Shown here: positions 12,801 to 25,200 of the stretch, in pieces
How the letters are laid out: each line of letters starts with the position of its first letter
Position numbering within the stretch: position 1 is the stretch's first letter
DNA from: Isoperla grammatica
Lineage: Eukaryota; Arthropoda; Insecta; Plecoptera; Perlodidae
Length of the DNA stretch: 64,000 bases
Direction of reading: 5' to 3'
NCBI GenBank assembly: GCA_945910005.1
Contig: OX246749.1
Span: 22,588,197-22,652,196, forward strand
The notes under the pieces: generated by a model
Databases searched by the model: none
What the model saw: only the letters and a program-made list of their open reading frames with translations
What the model was told of the DNA's origin: nothing
Position numbers and translations under genes: made by a program

Positions 12801-15800
12801 GACATGAGAGCAACTACATGCAACATATGAAGACAACGCATGTTTCCTACTTGTGACGGTGACTGTACGTGATAAACCCTGCATTAAGTCAGTGACATGA
12901 GAGCAACTACATGCAACATATGAAGACAACGCATGTTTCCTCGCTTGTGCAGGTGACTGTACTTGATAAACCCTGCGCTAAGTCAGTGACATGAGAGCAA
13001 CTACATGCAACATATGAAGACAACGAATGTTTCCTCGCTTGTGAAAGTGACTGTACTTGATAAACCCATCGCTAAGTCAGTGACATGAGAGCAACTACAT
13101 GCAACATATGAAGACAACGCATTTTTCCTCGCTTGTGACGGTGACTGTACTTGATAAACCCTGCGCTAAGTCAGTGACATGAGAGCAACTACATGCAACA
13201 TATGAAGACAACGCATGTTTCCTCGCTTGTGAAGGTGACTGTACTTGATAAACCCTGCGCTAAGTCAGTGACATGAGAGCAACTACATGCAACATATAAA
13301 GACAACGCATGTTTCCTCGCTTGTGACGGTGACTGTACGTGATAAACCCTGCGCTAAGTCAGTGACATGAGAGCAACTACATGCAACATATGAAGACAAC
13401 GCATGTTTCCTCGCTTGTGACGGTGACTGTACTTCATAAACCCTGCGCTAAGTTAGTGACATGAGAGCAACTACATGCAACATATGAAGACAACGCATGT
13501 TTCCTACTTGTGACGGTGGCTGTACGTGATAAACCCTGCGCTTAGTCAGTGACATGAGAGCAACTACTTGCAACATATGAAGACAACGCATGTTTCCTCG
13601 CTTGTGAAGGTGACTGTACTTGATAAACCCTGCGCTAAGTCAGTGACATGAGAGCAACTACATGCAACATATGAAGACAACGCATGTTTCCTCGCTTGTG
13701 AAGGTGACTGTACTTGATAAACCCTGCACTAAGTCAGTGACATGAGAGCAACTACATGCAACATATGAAGACAACGCATGTTTCCTCGCTTGTGACGGTG
13801 ACTGTACTTGATAAACCCTGCGCTAAGTCAGTGACATGAGAGCAACTACATGCAACATATGAAGACAACGCATGTTTTCTCGCTTGTGAAGGTGACTGTA
13901 CTTGATAAACCCTGCGCTAAGTCAATGACATGAGAGCAACTTTATGCAACATATGAAGACAACGCATGTATCCTCGCTTGTGACGGTGACTGTACTTGAT
14001 AAACCCTGCGCTAAGTCAGTGACATGAGAGCAACTACATGAGACTAATGAAGACAACGCACTTTTCTTCGCTTGTGAAGGTGACTGTACTAGATAAACCC
14101 TGCGCTAAGTCATGACAGAAGAGCAACTACATGCAACATATGAAGACAACGCATGTTTCCTCGCTTGTGACGGTGACTGTACTTGATAAACTCTTCGCTA
14201 AGTCAGTGACATGAGAGTAACTACATGCAACATATGAAGACAACGCATGTTTCCTCGCTTGTGAAGGTGACTGTACTTGATAAACCCTGCACTAAGTCAG
14301 TGACATAAGAGCAACTACATGCAACATATGAAGACAACGCATGTTTCCTCGCTTGTGATGGTGACTGTACTTGATAAACCCTGCGCTAAGTCAGTGACAT
14401 GAGAGCAACTACATGCAACATATGAAGACAACGCATGTTTCCTCGCTTGTGAAGGTGACTGTACTTGATAAACCCTGCGCTAAGTCAGTAACATGAGAGC
14501 AACTACATGCAACATATGAAGACAACGCATGTTTCCTCGCTTGTGATCGTGACTGTACTTGATAAACCCTGCTCTTAGTCAGTGACATGAGAGCAACTAC
14601 ATGCAACATATGAGGACAACGCATGTTTCCTCGCTTGTAAAGGTGACTGTACTTGATAAACTCTGCGCTAAGTCTGTAAAATGAGAGCAACTTCATGCAA
14701 CATATGAAGACAACGCATGTTTCCTCGCTTGTTACGGTGACTGTACTTGATAAACCCTGCGCTAAGTCAGTGACATGAGAGCAACTACATGCAACATATG
14801 AAGACAACGCATGTTTCCTCGCTTGTGACGGTTACTGTACTTGATAAACCCTGCGCTAAGTCAGTGACATGAGAGCAACTACATGCAACATATTAGGACA
14901 ACGCATGTTCCCTCGCTGGGAAGGTGACTGTACTTGATAAACCCTGCGCTAAGTCAGTGACATGAGAGCAACTACATGCAACATATGAAGACAACATATG
15001 TTTCCTCGCTTGTGACGGTGACTGTACTTGATAAACCCTGCGCTATGTCAGTGACATGAGAGCAACTACATGCAACATATGAGGACAACGCATGTTTCCT
15101 CGCTTGTGAAGGTTACTGTACTTGATAAACCCTGCGCTAAGTCAGTGACATGAAAGCAACTTCTTGAACATATTAGGACAACGCATGTTTCCTCGCTTGT
15201 GAAGGTGACTGTACTTGATAAACCCTGCGCCAAGTCAGTGACATGAGAGCAACTACATGCAACATATGAAGACAACGCATGTTTCCTCGCTTGTGACGGT
15301 GACTGTACTTGATAAACCCTGCGCTAAGTTAGTGACATGAGAGCAACTACATGCAACATATGAGGACAACGCATGTTTCCTCGCTTGTGACGGTGACTGT
15401 ACTTGATAAACTCTGCGTTAAGTCAGTGCCATGAGAGCAACTTCATGCATTATATCAAGACAACGCATGTTTCCTCGCTTGTTACGGTGACTGTACTTGA
15501 TAAACCCAGCGCTAAGTCAAAGACATGAGAGCAACTACATGCAACATATGAGGACAACGCATGTTTTCTCGCTTGTGACGGTGACTGTACTAGATAAACC
15601 CTGCGCTAAGTCATGACATAAGAGCAACTACATGCAACATATGAAGACAACGCATGTTTCCTCGCTTGTGAAGGTGACTGTACTTGATAAACCCTGCGGT
15701 AAGTCAGTGACATGAGAGCAACTACATGCAACATATGAAGACAACGCATGTTTCCTCGCTTGTGAAGGTGACTGTACTTGATAAACCCTGCACTAAGTCA

Positions 15801-17828
15801 GTGACATGAGAGCAACTACATGCAACATATGAAGACAACGCCTGTTTCCTCGCTTGTGACGGTGACTGTACTTGATAAACCCTGCGCTTAGTCAGTGACA
15901 TGAGAGCAACTACATGCAACATATGAAGACAACGCATGTTTCCTCGCTTGTGAAGGTGACTGTACATGATAAACCCTGCGCTAAGTCAGTAACATGAGAG
16001 CAACTACATGCAACATATGAAGACTACGCATGTTTCCTCGCTTGTGAAGGTGACTGTACTTGATAAACCCTGCGCTAAGTCAGTGACATGAGAGCAACTA
16101 CATGCAACATATGAGGACAACGCATGTTTCCTCGCTTGTGAAGGTAACTGTACTTGATAAACCCTGCGCTAAGTCTGTGAAATGAGAGCAACTTCATGCA
16201 ACATATGAAGACAACGCATGTTTCCTCGCTTGTGAAGGTGACTGTACTTGATAAACCCTGCGCTAAGTCAGTGACATGAGAGCAACTTCATGCAACATAT
16301 GAGGACAACGCATGTTTCCTCGCTTGTGAAGGTTACTGTACTTGATAAACCCTGCGCTAAGTCAGTGACATGAAAGCAACTTCTTGAACATATTAGGACA
16401 ACGCATGTTTCCTCGCTTGTGAAGGTGACTGTACTTGATAAACCCTGCGCTAAGTCAGTGACATGAGAGCAACTACATGCAACATATGAAGACAACGCAT
16501 GTTTCCTCGCTTGTGACGGTGACTGTACTTGATAAACCCTGCGCTAAGTCATGACATAAGAGCAACTACATGCAACATATGAAGACAACGCATGTTTCCT
16601 CGCTTGTGAAGGTGACTGTACTTGATAAACCCTGCGGTAAGTCAGTTACATGAGAGCAACTACATGCAACATATGAAGACAACGCATGTTTCCTCGCTTG
16701 TGAAGGTGACTGTACTTGATAAACCCTGCACTAAGTCAGTGACATGAGAGCAACTACATGCAACATATGAAGACAACGCATGTTTCCTCGCTTGTGACGG
16801 TGACTGTACTTGATAAACCCTGCGCTAGATCAGTGACATGAGAGCAACTACATGCAACATATGAAGACAACGCATGTTTCCTCGCTTGTGAAGGTGACTG
16901 TACATGATAAACCCTGCGCTAAGTCAGTAACATGAGAGCAACTACATGCAACATATGAAGACAACGCATGTTTCCTCGCTTGTGAAGGTGACTGTACTTG
17001 ATAAACCCTGCGCTAAGTCAGTGACATGAGAGCAACTACATGCAACATATGAGGACAACGCATGTTTCCTCGCTTGTGAAGGTAACTGTACTTGATAAAC
17101 CCTGCGCTAAGTCTGTGAAATGAGAGCAACTTCATGCAACATATGAAGACAACGCATGTTTCCTCGCTTGTGAAGGTGACTGTACTCGATAAACCCTGCG
17201 CTAAGTCAGTGACATGAGAGCAACTACATGCAACATATGAAGACAACGCATGTTTCCTCGCTTGTGACTGTGACTGTACTTGATAAACCCTGCGCTAAGT
17301 CAGTGACATGAGAGCAACTACATGCAACATATTAGGACAACGCATGTTCCCTCGCTGGGAAGGTGACTGTACTTGATAAACCCTGCGCTAAGTCAGTGAC
17401 ATGAGAGCAGCTACATGCAACATATGAAGACAACGCATGTTTCCTCGCTTGTGACGGTGACTGTACTTGATAAACCCTGCGCTATGTCAGTGACATGAGA
17501 GCAACTACATGCAACATATGAGGACAACGCATGTTTCCTCGCTTGTTACGGTGACTGTACTTGATAAACCCTGCGTTTAGTCAGTGACATGAGAGCAACT
17601 ACAAGCAACATATGAAGACAACTCATGTTTCCTCGCTTGTGAAGGTGACTGTACTTGATAAACCCTGCGCTAAGTCAGTGACATGAAAGCCACTTCTTGA
17701 ACATATTAGTTTTAAATATCTGGAACTAAATATGTGTATCTAATGCTCCTGTAAGCATGCCACTCTAAAATCTAAACCTGTTCATAACCTACCAATATTT
17801 ACTATGTTTCCATTTTACACTTATAAAT

Positions 17829-17842
17829 GGTTAACCGTTAAC
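17829..17842. other. Palindromic GGTTAACC and repeated GTTAAC in insertion copy 1
   Basis: GGTTAACC (17829-17836) is a perfect 8-bp palindrome, followed at once by a second GTTAAC (17837-17842). A further AT-only palindrome, AATAATTATT, lies at 17857-17866. The same motifs recur in the other two insertion copies. No function can be assigned; AT-rich DNA produces such palindromes readily. Confidence 0.4.
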
Positions 17843-18008
17843 TTTAGTTAGTTATTAATAATTATTTTTAAGATTAGTTATAGTTTGCTGTACGTTAATC
17901 TATTTTACGACAGAAATGACTATAGTAATATGTATACGTTAAAATTTTTGATGTGCTACCCAATTACCATTATTGTTCATGTATTGTTTATATTCATAAT
18001 AAGAAAAA

Positions 18009-18046
18009 GTATGCTCCGCCTCATGTGTTATCTTATTGGAGCATAC
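18009..18046 (+). other. Perfect 9-bp inverted repeat (hairpin) in insertion copy 1
   Basis: GTATGCTCC (18009-18017) pairs perfectly with GGAGCATAC (18038-18046) across a 20-nt spacer, about 55 nt upstream of the A16 tail. It is the only strong dyad I see in the insertion and is relatively GC-rich within an AT-rich sequence. If the insertion derives from an RNA, this could be a 3'-end stem-loop of the kind some non-LTR elements use for recognition; that role is inference. The same stem is at 34810-34847 and 56932-56969. Confidence 0.6.
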
Positions 18047-18101
18047 AAATTTCATAATGTATCATCCATGTATACACAAATGGGAAAAATAAATAAAAAC
18101 T

Positions 18102-18117
18102 AAAAAAAAAAAAAAAA
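18102..18117 (+). other. Poly(A) tract, insertion copy 1
   Basis: Uninterrupted run of 16 A residues, preceded by AATAAATAAA. The distance from the hexamers to the tract is only about 5-10 nt, shorter than the usual 10-30 nt for a polyadenylation signal, so the hexamers may simply be part of an A-rich 3' end. Confidence 0.75.
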
Positions 18118-19249
18118 CTAAACGCATGTTTCCTCGCTTGTGAAGGTGACTGTACTTGATAAACCCTGCGCTAAGTCAGTGACATGAGAGCAACTACATG
18201 CAACATATGAAGACAACGCATGTTTCCTCGCTTGTGACGGTGACTGTACTTGATAAACCCTGCGCTAAGTTAGTGACATGAGAGCAACTACATGCAACAT
18301 ATGAAGACAACGCATGTTTCCTCGCTTGTGACGGTGACTGTACTTGATAAACCCTGCGCTAAGTCAGTGACATGAGAGCAACTACATGCAACATATGAAG
18401 ACAACGCATGTTTCCTAGCTTGTGGAAGTGACTGTACGTGATAAACCCTGCGCTAAGTCAGTGACATGAGAGCAACTTCATGCAGCACATGAAGACAACG
18501 CATGTTTCCTCGCTTGTGAAGGTGACTGTACTTGATAAACCCTGCGCTAAGTCAGTGACATGAGAGCAACTACATGCAACATATGAAGACAACGCATGTT
18601 TCCTCGCTTGTGATGGTGACTGTACTTGATAAACCCTGCTCTAAGTCAGTGACATGAGAGCAACTACATGCAACATATGAGGACAACGCATGTTTCCTCG
18701 CTTGTGAAGGTGACTGTACTTGATAAACTCTGCGCTAAGTCTGTAAAATGAGAGCAACTTCATGCAACATATGAAGACAACGCATGTTTCCTCGCTTGTG
18801 AAGGTGACTGTACTTGATAAACCCTGCGCTAAGTCAGTGACATGAGAGCAACTACATGCAACATATGAAGACAACGCATGTTTCCTCGCTTGTGACGGTG
18901 ACTGTACTTGATAAACCCTGCGCTAAGTCAGTGACATGAGAGCAACTACATGCAACATATTAGGACAACGCATGTTCCCTCGCTGGGAAGGTGACTGTAC
19001 TTGATAAACCCTGCGCTAAGTCAGTGACATGAGAGCAACTACATGCAACATATGAAGACAACATATGTTTCCTCGCTTGTGACGGTGACTGTACTTGATA
19101 AACCCTGCGCTATGTCAGTGACATGAGAGCAACTACATGCAACATATGAGGACAACGCATGTTTCCTCGCTTGTGAAGGTTACTGTACTTGATAAACCCT
19201 GCGCTAAGTCAGTGACATGAAAGCAACTTCTTGAACATATTAGGACAAC

Positions 19250-19281
19250 GCATGTTTCCTCGCTTGTGAAGGTGACTGTAC
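19250..19281 (+). other. Junction between HOR copies 1 and 2
   Basis: Upstream of this point (about 18.55-19.27 kb) the array matches about 434-1154 at offset 18,116. Downstream it matches 2480 onward at offset 16,801. The path is thus about 1,315 bp (14 monomers) shorter than that at the window's left edge. The chimeric monomer combines an ATTAGGAC start with the CTCGAT centre, which fits an unequal exchange within one monomer. Confidence 0.7.
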
Positions 19282-22200
19282 TCGATAAACCCTGCGCTAA
19301 GTCAGTGACATGAGAGCAACTACATGCAACATATGAAGACAACGCATGTTTCCTCGCTTGTGACGGTGACTGTACTTGATAAACCCTCGCGCTATGTCAG
19401 TGACATGAGAGCAACTACATGCAACATATGAGGACAACGCATGTTTCTTCGCTTGTTACGGTGACTGTACTTGATAAACCCTGCGTTTAGTCAGTGACAT
19501 GAGAGCAACTACAAGCAACATATGAAGACAACTCATGTTTTCTCGCTTGTGAAGGTGACTGTACTTGATAAACCCTGCGCTAAGTCAGTGACATGAAAGC
19601 CACTTCTTGAACATATTAGGACAACGCATGTTTCCTCGCTTGTGAAGGTGACTGTACTTGATAAACCCTGCGCTAAGTCAGTGACATGAGAGCAACTACA
19701 TGCAACAAATGTTGACAACGCATGTTTCCTACTTGTGACGGTGACTGTACGTGATAAACCCTGCGCTAAGTCAGTGACATGAGAGCAACTACATGCAACA
19801 TATGAAGACAACGCATGTTTCCTCGCTTGTGAAGGTGACTGTACTTGATAAACCCTGCGCTAAGTCAGTGACATAAGAGCAACTACATGCAACATATGAA
19901 GACAACGCATGTTTCCTCGCTTGTGAAGGTGACTGTACTTGATAAACCCTGCACTAAGTCAGTGACATGAGAGCAACTACATGCAACATATGAAGAAAAC
20001 GCATGTTTTCTCGCTTCTGACGGTGACTGTACTTGATAAACCCTGCGCTAAGTCAGTAACATGAGAGCAACTACATACAACATATGAACACAACGCATGT
20101 TTTCTCGCTTGTGAAGGTGACTGTACTTGATAAACCCTGCGCTAAGTCAGTGACATGAGAGCAACTACATGCAACATATGAAGACAACGCATGTTTCCTC
20201 GCTTGTGACGGTGACTGTACGTGATAAACCCTGCGCTAAGTCAGTGACATGAGAGCAACTACATGCAACATATGAAGACAACGCATGTTTCCTCGCTTGT
20301 GAAGGTGACTGTACTTGATAAACCCTGCGCTAAGTCAGTGACATGAGAGAAACTACATGCAACATATGAAGACAACGCATGTTTCCTCGCTTGTGAAAGT
20401 GACTGTACTTGATAAACCCTGCGCTAAACAGTGACATGAGAGCAACTACATGCAACATATGAAGAAAACGCATGTTTCCTCGCTTGTGACGGTGACTGTA
20501 CTAGATAAACCCTGCGCTAAGTCAGTGACATGAGAGCAACTACATGCAACATATGAAGACAACGCATGTTTCCTCGATTGTGAAGGTGACTGTACTTGAT
20601 AAACCCTGCGAGAAGTCAGTGACATGAGAGCAACAACATGCAACATATGAAGACAACGCATCATTCCTCGCTTGTGACGGTGACTGTACGTGATAAACCC
20701 TGCGCTAAGTCAGTGACATGAGAGTAACTACATGCAACATATGAAGACAACGCATGTTTCCTCGCTTGTGACGGTGACTGTACTTGATAAACCCTGCGCT
20801 AAGTCAATGACATGAGAGCAACTTTATGCAACATATGAAGACAACGCATGTATCCTCGCTTGTGACGGTGACTGTACTTGATAAACCCTGCGCTAAGTCA
20901 GTGACATGAGAGCAACTACATGAGACTAATGAAGACAACGCATGTTTCTTCGCTTGTGAAGGTGACTAAACTAGATAAACCCTGCGCTAAGTCATGACAT
21001 AAGAGCAACTACATGCAACATATGAAGACAACGCATGTTTCCTCGCTTGTGACGGTGACTGTACTTGATAAACCCTTCGCTAAGTCAGTGACATGAGAGT
21101 AACTACATGCAACATATGAAGACAACGCATGTTTCCTCGCTTGTGAAGGTGACTGTACTTGATAAACCCTGCACTAAGTCAGTGACATAAGAGCAACTAC
21201 ATGCAACATATGAAGACAACGCATGTTTCCTCGCTTGTGATGGTGACTGTACTTGATAAACCCTGCGCTAAGTCAGTGACATGAGAGCAACTACATGCAA
21301 CATATGAAGACAACGCATGTTTCCTCGCTTGTGAAGGTGACTGTACTTGATAAACCCTGCGCTAAGTCAGTAACATGAGAGCAACTACATGCAACATATG
21401 AAGACAACGCATGTTTCCTCGCTTGTGATGGTGACTGTACTTGATAAACCCTGCTCTAAGTCAGTGACATGAGAGCAACTACATGCAACATATGAGGACA
21501 ACGCATGTTTCCTCGCTTGTGAAGGTGACTGTACTTGATAAACTCTGCGCTAAGTCTGTAAAATGAGAGCAACTTCATGCAACATATGAAGACAACGCAT
21601 GTTTCCTCGCTTGTGAAGGTGACTGTACTTGATAAACCCTGCGCTAAGTCAGTGACATGAGAGCAACTACATGCAACATATGAAGACAACGCATGTTTCC
21701 TCGCTTGTGACGGTGACTGTACTTGATAAACCCTGCGCTAAGTCAGTGACATGAGAGCAACTACATGCAACATATTAGGACAACGCATGTTCCCTCGCTG
21801 GGAAGGTGACTGTACTTGATAAACCCTGCGCTAAGTCAGTGACATGAGAGCAACTACATGCAACATATGAAGACAACTTATGTTTCCTCGCTTGTGACGG
21901 TGACTGTACTTGATAAACCCTGCGCTATGTCAGTGACATGAGAGCAACTACATGCAACATATGAGGACAACGCATGTTTCCTCGCTTGTGAAGGTTACTG
22001 TACTTGATAAACCCTGCGCTAAGTCAGTGACATGAAAGCAACTTCTTGAACATATTAGGACAACGCATGTTTCCTCGCTTGTGAAGGTGACTGTACTTGA
22101 TAAACCCTGCGCTAAGTCAGTGACATGAGAGCAACTACATGCAACATATGAAGACAACGCATGTTTCCTCGCTTGTGACGGTGACTGTACTTGATAAACC

Positions 22201-25200
22201 CTGCGCTAAGTTAGTGACATGAGAGCAACTACATGCAACATATGAGGACAACGCATGTTTCCTCGCTTGTGACGGTGACTGTACTTGATAAACTCTGCGT
22301 TTAATCAGTGCCATGAGAGCAACTTCATGCATTATATGAAGACAACGCATGTTTCCTCGCTTGTTACGGTGACTGTACTTGATAAACCCAGCGCTAAGTC
22401 AAAGACATGAGAGCAACTACATGCAACATATGAGGACAACGCTTGTTTCCTCGCTTGTGACGGTGACTGTACTAGATAAACCCTGCGCTAAGTCATGACA
22501 TAAGAGCAACTACATGCAACATATGAAGACAACGCATGTTTCCTCGCTTGTGAAGGTGACTGTACATGATAAACCCTGCGCTAAGTCAGTAACATGAGAG
22601 CAACTACATGCAACATATGAAGACAACGCATGTTTCCTCGCTTGTGAAGGTGACTGTACTTGATAAACCCTGCGCTAAGTCAGTGACATGAGAGCAACTA
22701 CATGCAACGTATGAGGACAACGCATGTTTCCTCGCTTGTGAAGGTAACTGTACTTGATAAACCCTGCGCTAAGTCTGTGAAATGAGAGCAACTTCATGCA
22801 ACATATGAAGACAACGCATGTTTCCTCGCTTGTGAAGGTGACTGTACTTGATAAACCCTGCGCTAAGTCAGTGACATGAGAGCAACTACATGCAACATAT
22901 GAAGACAACGCATGTTTCCTCGCTTGTGACGGTGACTGTACTTGATAAACCCTGCGCTAAGTCAGTGACATGAGAGCAACTACTTGCAACATATTAGGAC
23001 AACGCATGTTCCCTCGCTGGGAAGGTAACTGTACTTGATAGACCCTGCGCTAAGTCAGTGACATGAGAGCAGCTACATGCAACATATGAAGACAACGCAT
23101 GTTTCCTCGCTTGTGACGGTGACTGTACTTGATAAACCCTGCGCTATGTCAGTGACATGAGAGCAACTACATGCAACATATGAGGACAACGCATGTTTCC
23201 TCGCTTGTGACGGTGACTGTACTTGATAAACCCTGCGCTATGTCAGTGACATGAGAGCAACTACATGCAACATATGAGGACAACGCATGTTTCCTCGCTT
23301 GTGAAGGTTACTGTACTTGATAAACCCTGCGCTAAGTCAGTGACTTGAAAGCAACTTCTTGAACATATTAGGACAACGCATGTTTCCTCGCTTGTGAAGG
23401 TGACTGTACTTGATAAACCCTGCGCTAAGTCAGTGACATGAGAGCAACTACATGCAACATATGAAGACAACGCATGTTTCCTCGCTTGTGACGGTGACTG
23501 TACTTGATAAACCCTGCGCTAAGTTAGTGACATAAGAGCAACTACATGCAACATATGAGGACAACGCATGTTTCCTCGCTTGTGACGGTGACTGTACTTG
23601 ATAAACTCTGCGTTAAGTCAGTGCCATGAGAGCAATGTATGTTTCCTCGCTTGTTACGGTGACTGTACTTGATAAACCCTGCGCTATGTCAGTGACATGA
23701 GAGCAACTACATGCAACATATGAGGACAACGCATGTTTCCTCGCTTGTGAAGGTTACTGTACTTGATAAACCCTGCGCTAAGTCAGTGACATGAAAGCAA
23801 CTTCTTGAACATATTAGGACAACGCATGTTTCCTCGCTTGTGAAGGTGAATGTACTTGATAAACCCTGCGCTAAGTCAGTGACATGAGAGCAACTACATG
23901 CAACATATGAAGACAACGCATGTTTTCTCGCTTGTGACGGTGACTGTACTTGATAAACCCTGCGCTAAGTCATGACATAAGAGCAACTACATGCAACATA
24001 TGAAGACAACGCATGTTTCCTCGCTTGTGAAGGTGACTGTACTTGATAAACCCTGCACTAAGTCAGTGACATGAGAGCAACTACATGCAACATATGAAGA
24101 CAACGCATGTTTCCTCGCTTGTGACGGTGACTGTACTTGATAAACCCTGCGCTAAGTCAGTGACAAGAGAGCAACTACATGCAACATATGAAGACAATAC
24201 ATGTTTCCTCGCTTGTGAAGGTGACTGTACATGATAAGCCCTGCGCTAAGTCAGTGACATGAGAGCAACTACATGCAACATATTAGGACAACGCATGTTA
24301 CCTCGCTGGGAAGGTGACTGTACTTGATAAACCCTGCGCTAAGTCAGTGACATGAGAGCAACTACATGCGACATCTGAAGACAACGCATGTTCCCTCGCT
24401 TGTGACGGTGACTGTACTTGATAAACCCTGCGCTAAGTCAGTGACATGAGAGCAACTATATGCAACATATGAGGACAACGCATGTTTCCTCGCTTGTGAA
24501 GGTGACTGTACTTGATAAACCCTGCACTAAGTCAGTGACATGAGAGCAACTACATGCAACATATGAGGACAACGCATGTTTTCTCGCTTGTTACGGTGAC
24601 TGTACTTGATAAACCCTGCGTTTAGTCAGTGACATGAGAGCAACTACAAGGAACATATGAAGACAACTCATGTTTCCTCGCTTGTGAAGGTGACTGTACT
24701 TGATAAACCCTGCGCTGAATCAGTGACATGAAAGCCACTTCTTGAACATATTAGGACAACGCATGTTTCCTCGCTTGTGAAGGTGACTGTACTTGATAAA
24801 CCCTGCACTAAGTCAGTGACATGAGAGCAACTACATGCAACATATGAAGAAAACGCATGTTTTCTCGCTTCTGACGGTGACTGTACTTGATAAACCCTGC
24901 GCTAAGTCAGTAACATGAGAGCAACTACATACAACATATGAACACAACGCATGTTTTCTCGCTTGTGAAGGTGACTGTACTTGATAAACCCTGCGCTAAG
25001 TCAGTGACATGAGAGCAACTACATGCAACATATGAAGACAACGCATGTTTCCTCGCTTGTGACGGTGACTGTACGTGATAAACCCTGCGCTAAGTCAGTG
25101 ACATGAGAGCAACTACATGCAACATATGAAGACAACGCATGTTTCCTCGCTTGTGAAGGTGACTGTACTTGATAAACCCTGCGCTAAGTCAGTGACATGA

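Larger units (their letters stand above)
1..17709 (+). repeat. 94-bp satellite array, segment 1
   Basis: Uninterrupted head-to-tail array of a roughly 94-bp monomer, written here in the phase starting at GAAGACAACGCATG. Nearly every copy keeps the landmarks CATGTTTCCTCGCTTGTG, GGTGACTGTACTTGATAAAC, CTGCGCTAAGTCAGTGACAT and GAGAGCAACTACATGCAAC. Copies differ at a limited set of positions: GAAGG, GACGG, GATGG or TTACGG after CTTGT; GCGCTAAG or GCACTAAG; ATGAAG, ATGAGG or ATTAGG at the monomer start. All copies point the same way. The plus strand is dense in stops (TGATAA in each monomer) and no gene, tRNA or rRNA is visible. The segment ends inside a variant monomer (CTTCTTGAACATATTAG) that the AT-rich insertion interrupts. 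Confidence 0.98.
17710..18119 (+). mobile_element. AT-rich poly(A)-ended insertion, copy 1 (retroposon-like)
   Basis: About 410 bp of non-satellite, strongly AT-rich DNA breaks the array after ACATATTAG. It ends in two overlapping AATAAA hexamers (18088-18097), A16 (18102-18117) and a short CTA before the satellite resumes at AACGCATG. The A tail at one end suggests a reverse-transcribed RNA or the 3' end of a non-LTR retroelement, read on the plus strand. There is no obvious target-site duplication. The uninterrupted monomer would read ATTAGGACAACGC, so about 3-4 bp (GAC or GACA) of target are missing. No reverse transcriptase, pol III A/B box or known family was recognised. The open frame at 17885-18103 begins with TTG; from its first ATG at 17930 it gives only 57 codons and runs to the edge of the A tail, so I do not call it a gene. 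It could instead be unrelated flanking DNA trapped by a rearrangement. Confidence 0.6.
2480..19280 (+). repeat. Higher-order repeat unit, copy 1 (16,801 bp)
   Basis: A fixed order of variant monomers plus one AT-rich insertion repeats at exactly 16,801 bp. Markers checked at this offset include the CTCGAT variant (2480 to 19281), CGCTAAACAG (3621 to 20422; 8475 to 25276; 12414 to 29215), GAGACTAATG (4121 to 20922; 10381 to 27182; 14040 to 30841), the 71-bp monomer (6831 to 23632) and the insertion start (17710 to 34511). With the insertion removed the unit is about 16.4 kb, or roughly 174 monomers. Sampled stretches are nearly identical between copies 1 and 2. The left boundary is set where homology at this offset begins, inside the monomer carrying CTCGAT. 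Confidence 0.93.

Noticed and set aside
14409..14807. 132-codon minus-strand open frame (also at 31210-31608 and 53332-53730), the longest of about 80 similar frames with the repeating peptide SSYVACSCSHVTDLAQGLS
   Set aside because: It is satellite translated antisense. One minus-strand frame of the monomer lacks stops, and 93-bp monomers keep the frame. Many such frames begin with TTG, their ends follow indels in the array, and no ordered domain is recognisable.
17885..18103. 72-codon plus-strand open frame inside the AT-rich insertion (also at 34686-34904 and 56808-57026)
   Set aside because: It starts with TTG; the first ATG (17930) leaves 57 codons. Composition is that of AT-rich noncoding DNA, the stop abuts the A tract, and no family is recognised. 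The three copies are duplicates, so their identity is not evidence of selection.
18088..18117. Functional polyadenylation site of a host gene
   Set aside because: The AATAAA hexamers lie only 5-10 nt before the genomic A tract, and there is no gene upstream, only satellite. A retroposed 3' end explains it better.
17710..18119. tRNA- or 7SL-derived SINE with pol III promoter
   Set aside because: I see no A box or B box (GGTTCGANTCC-like) near the left end of the insertion. The tail alone does not establish a SINE.
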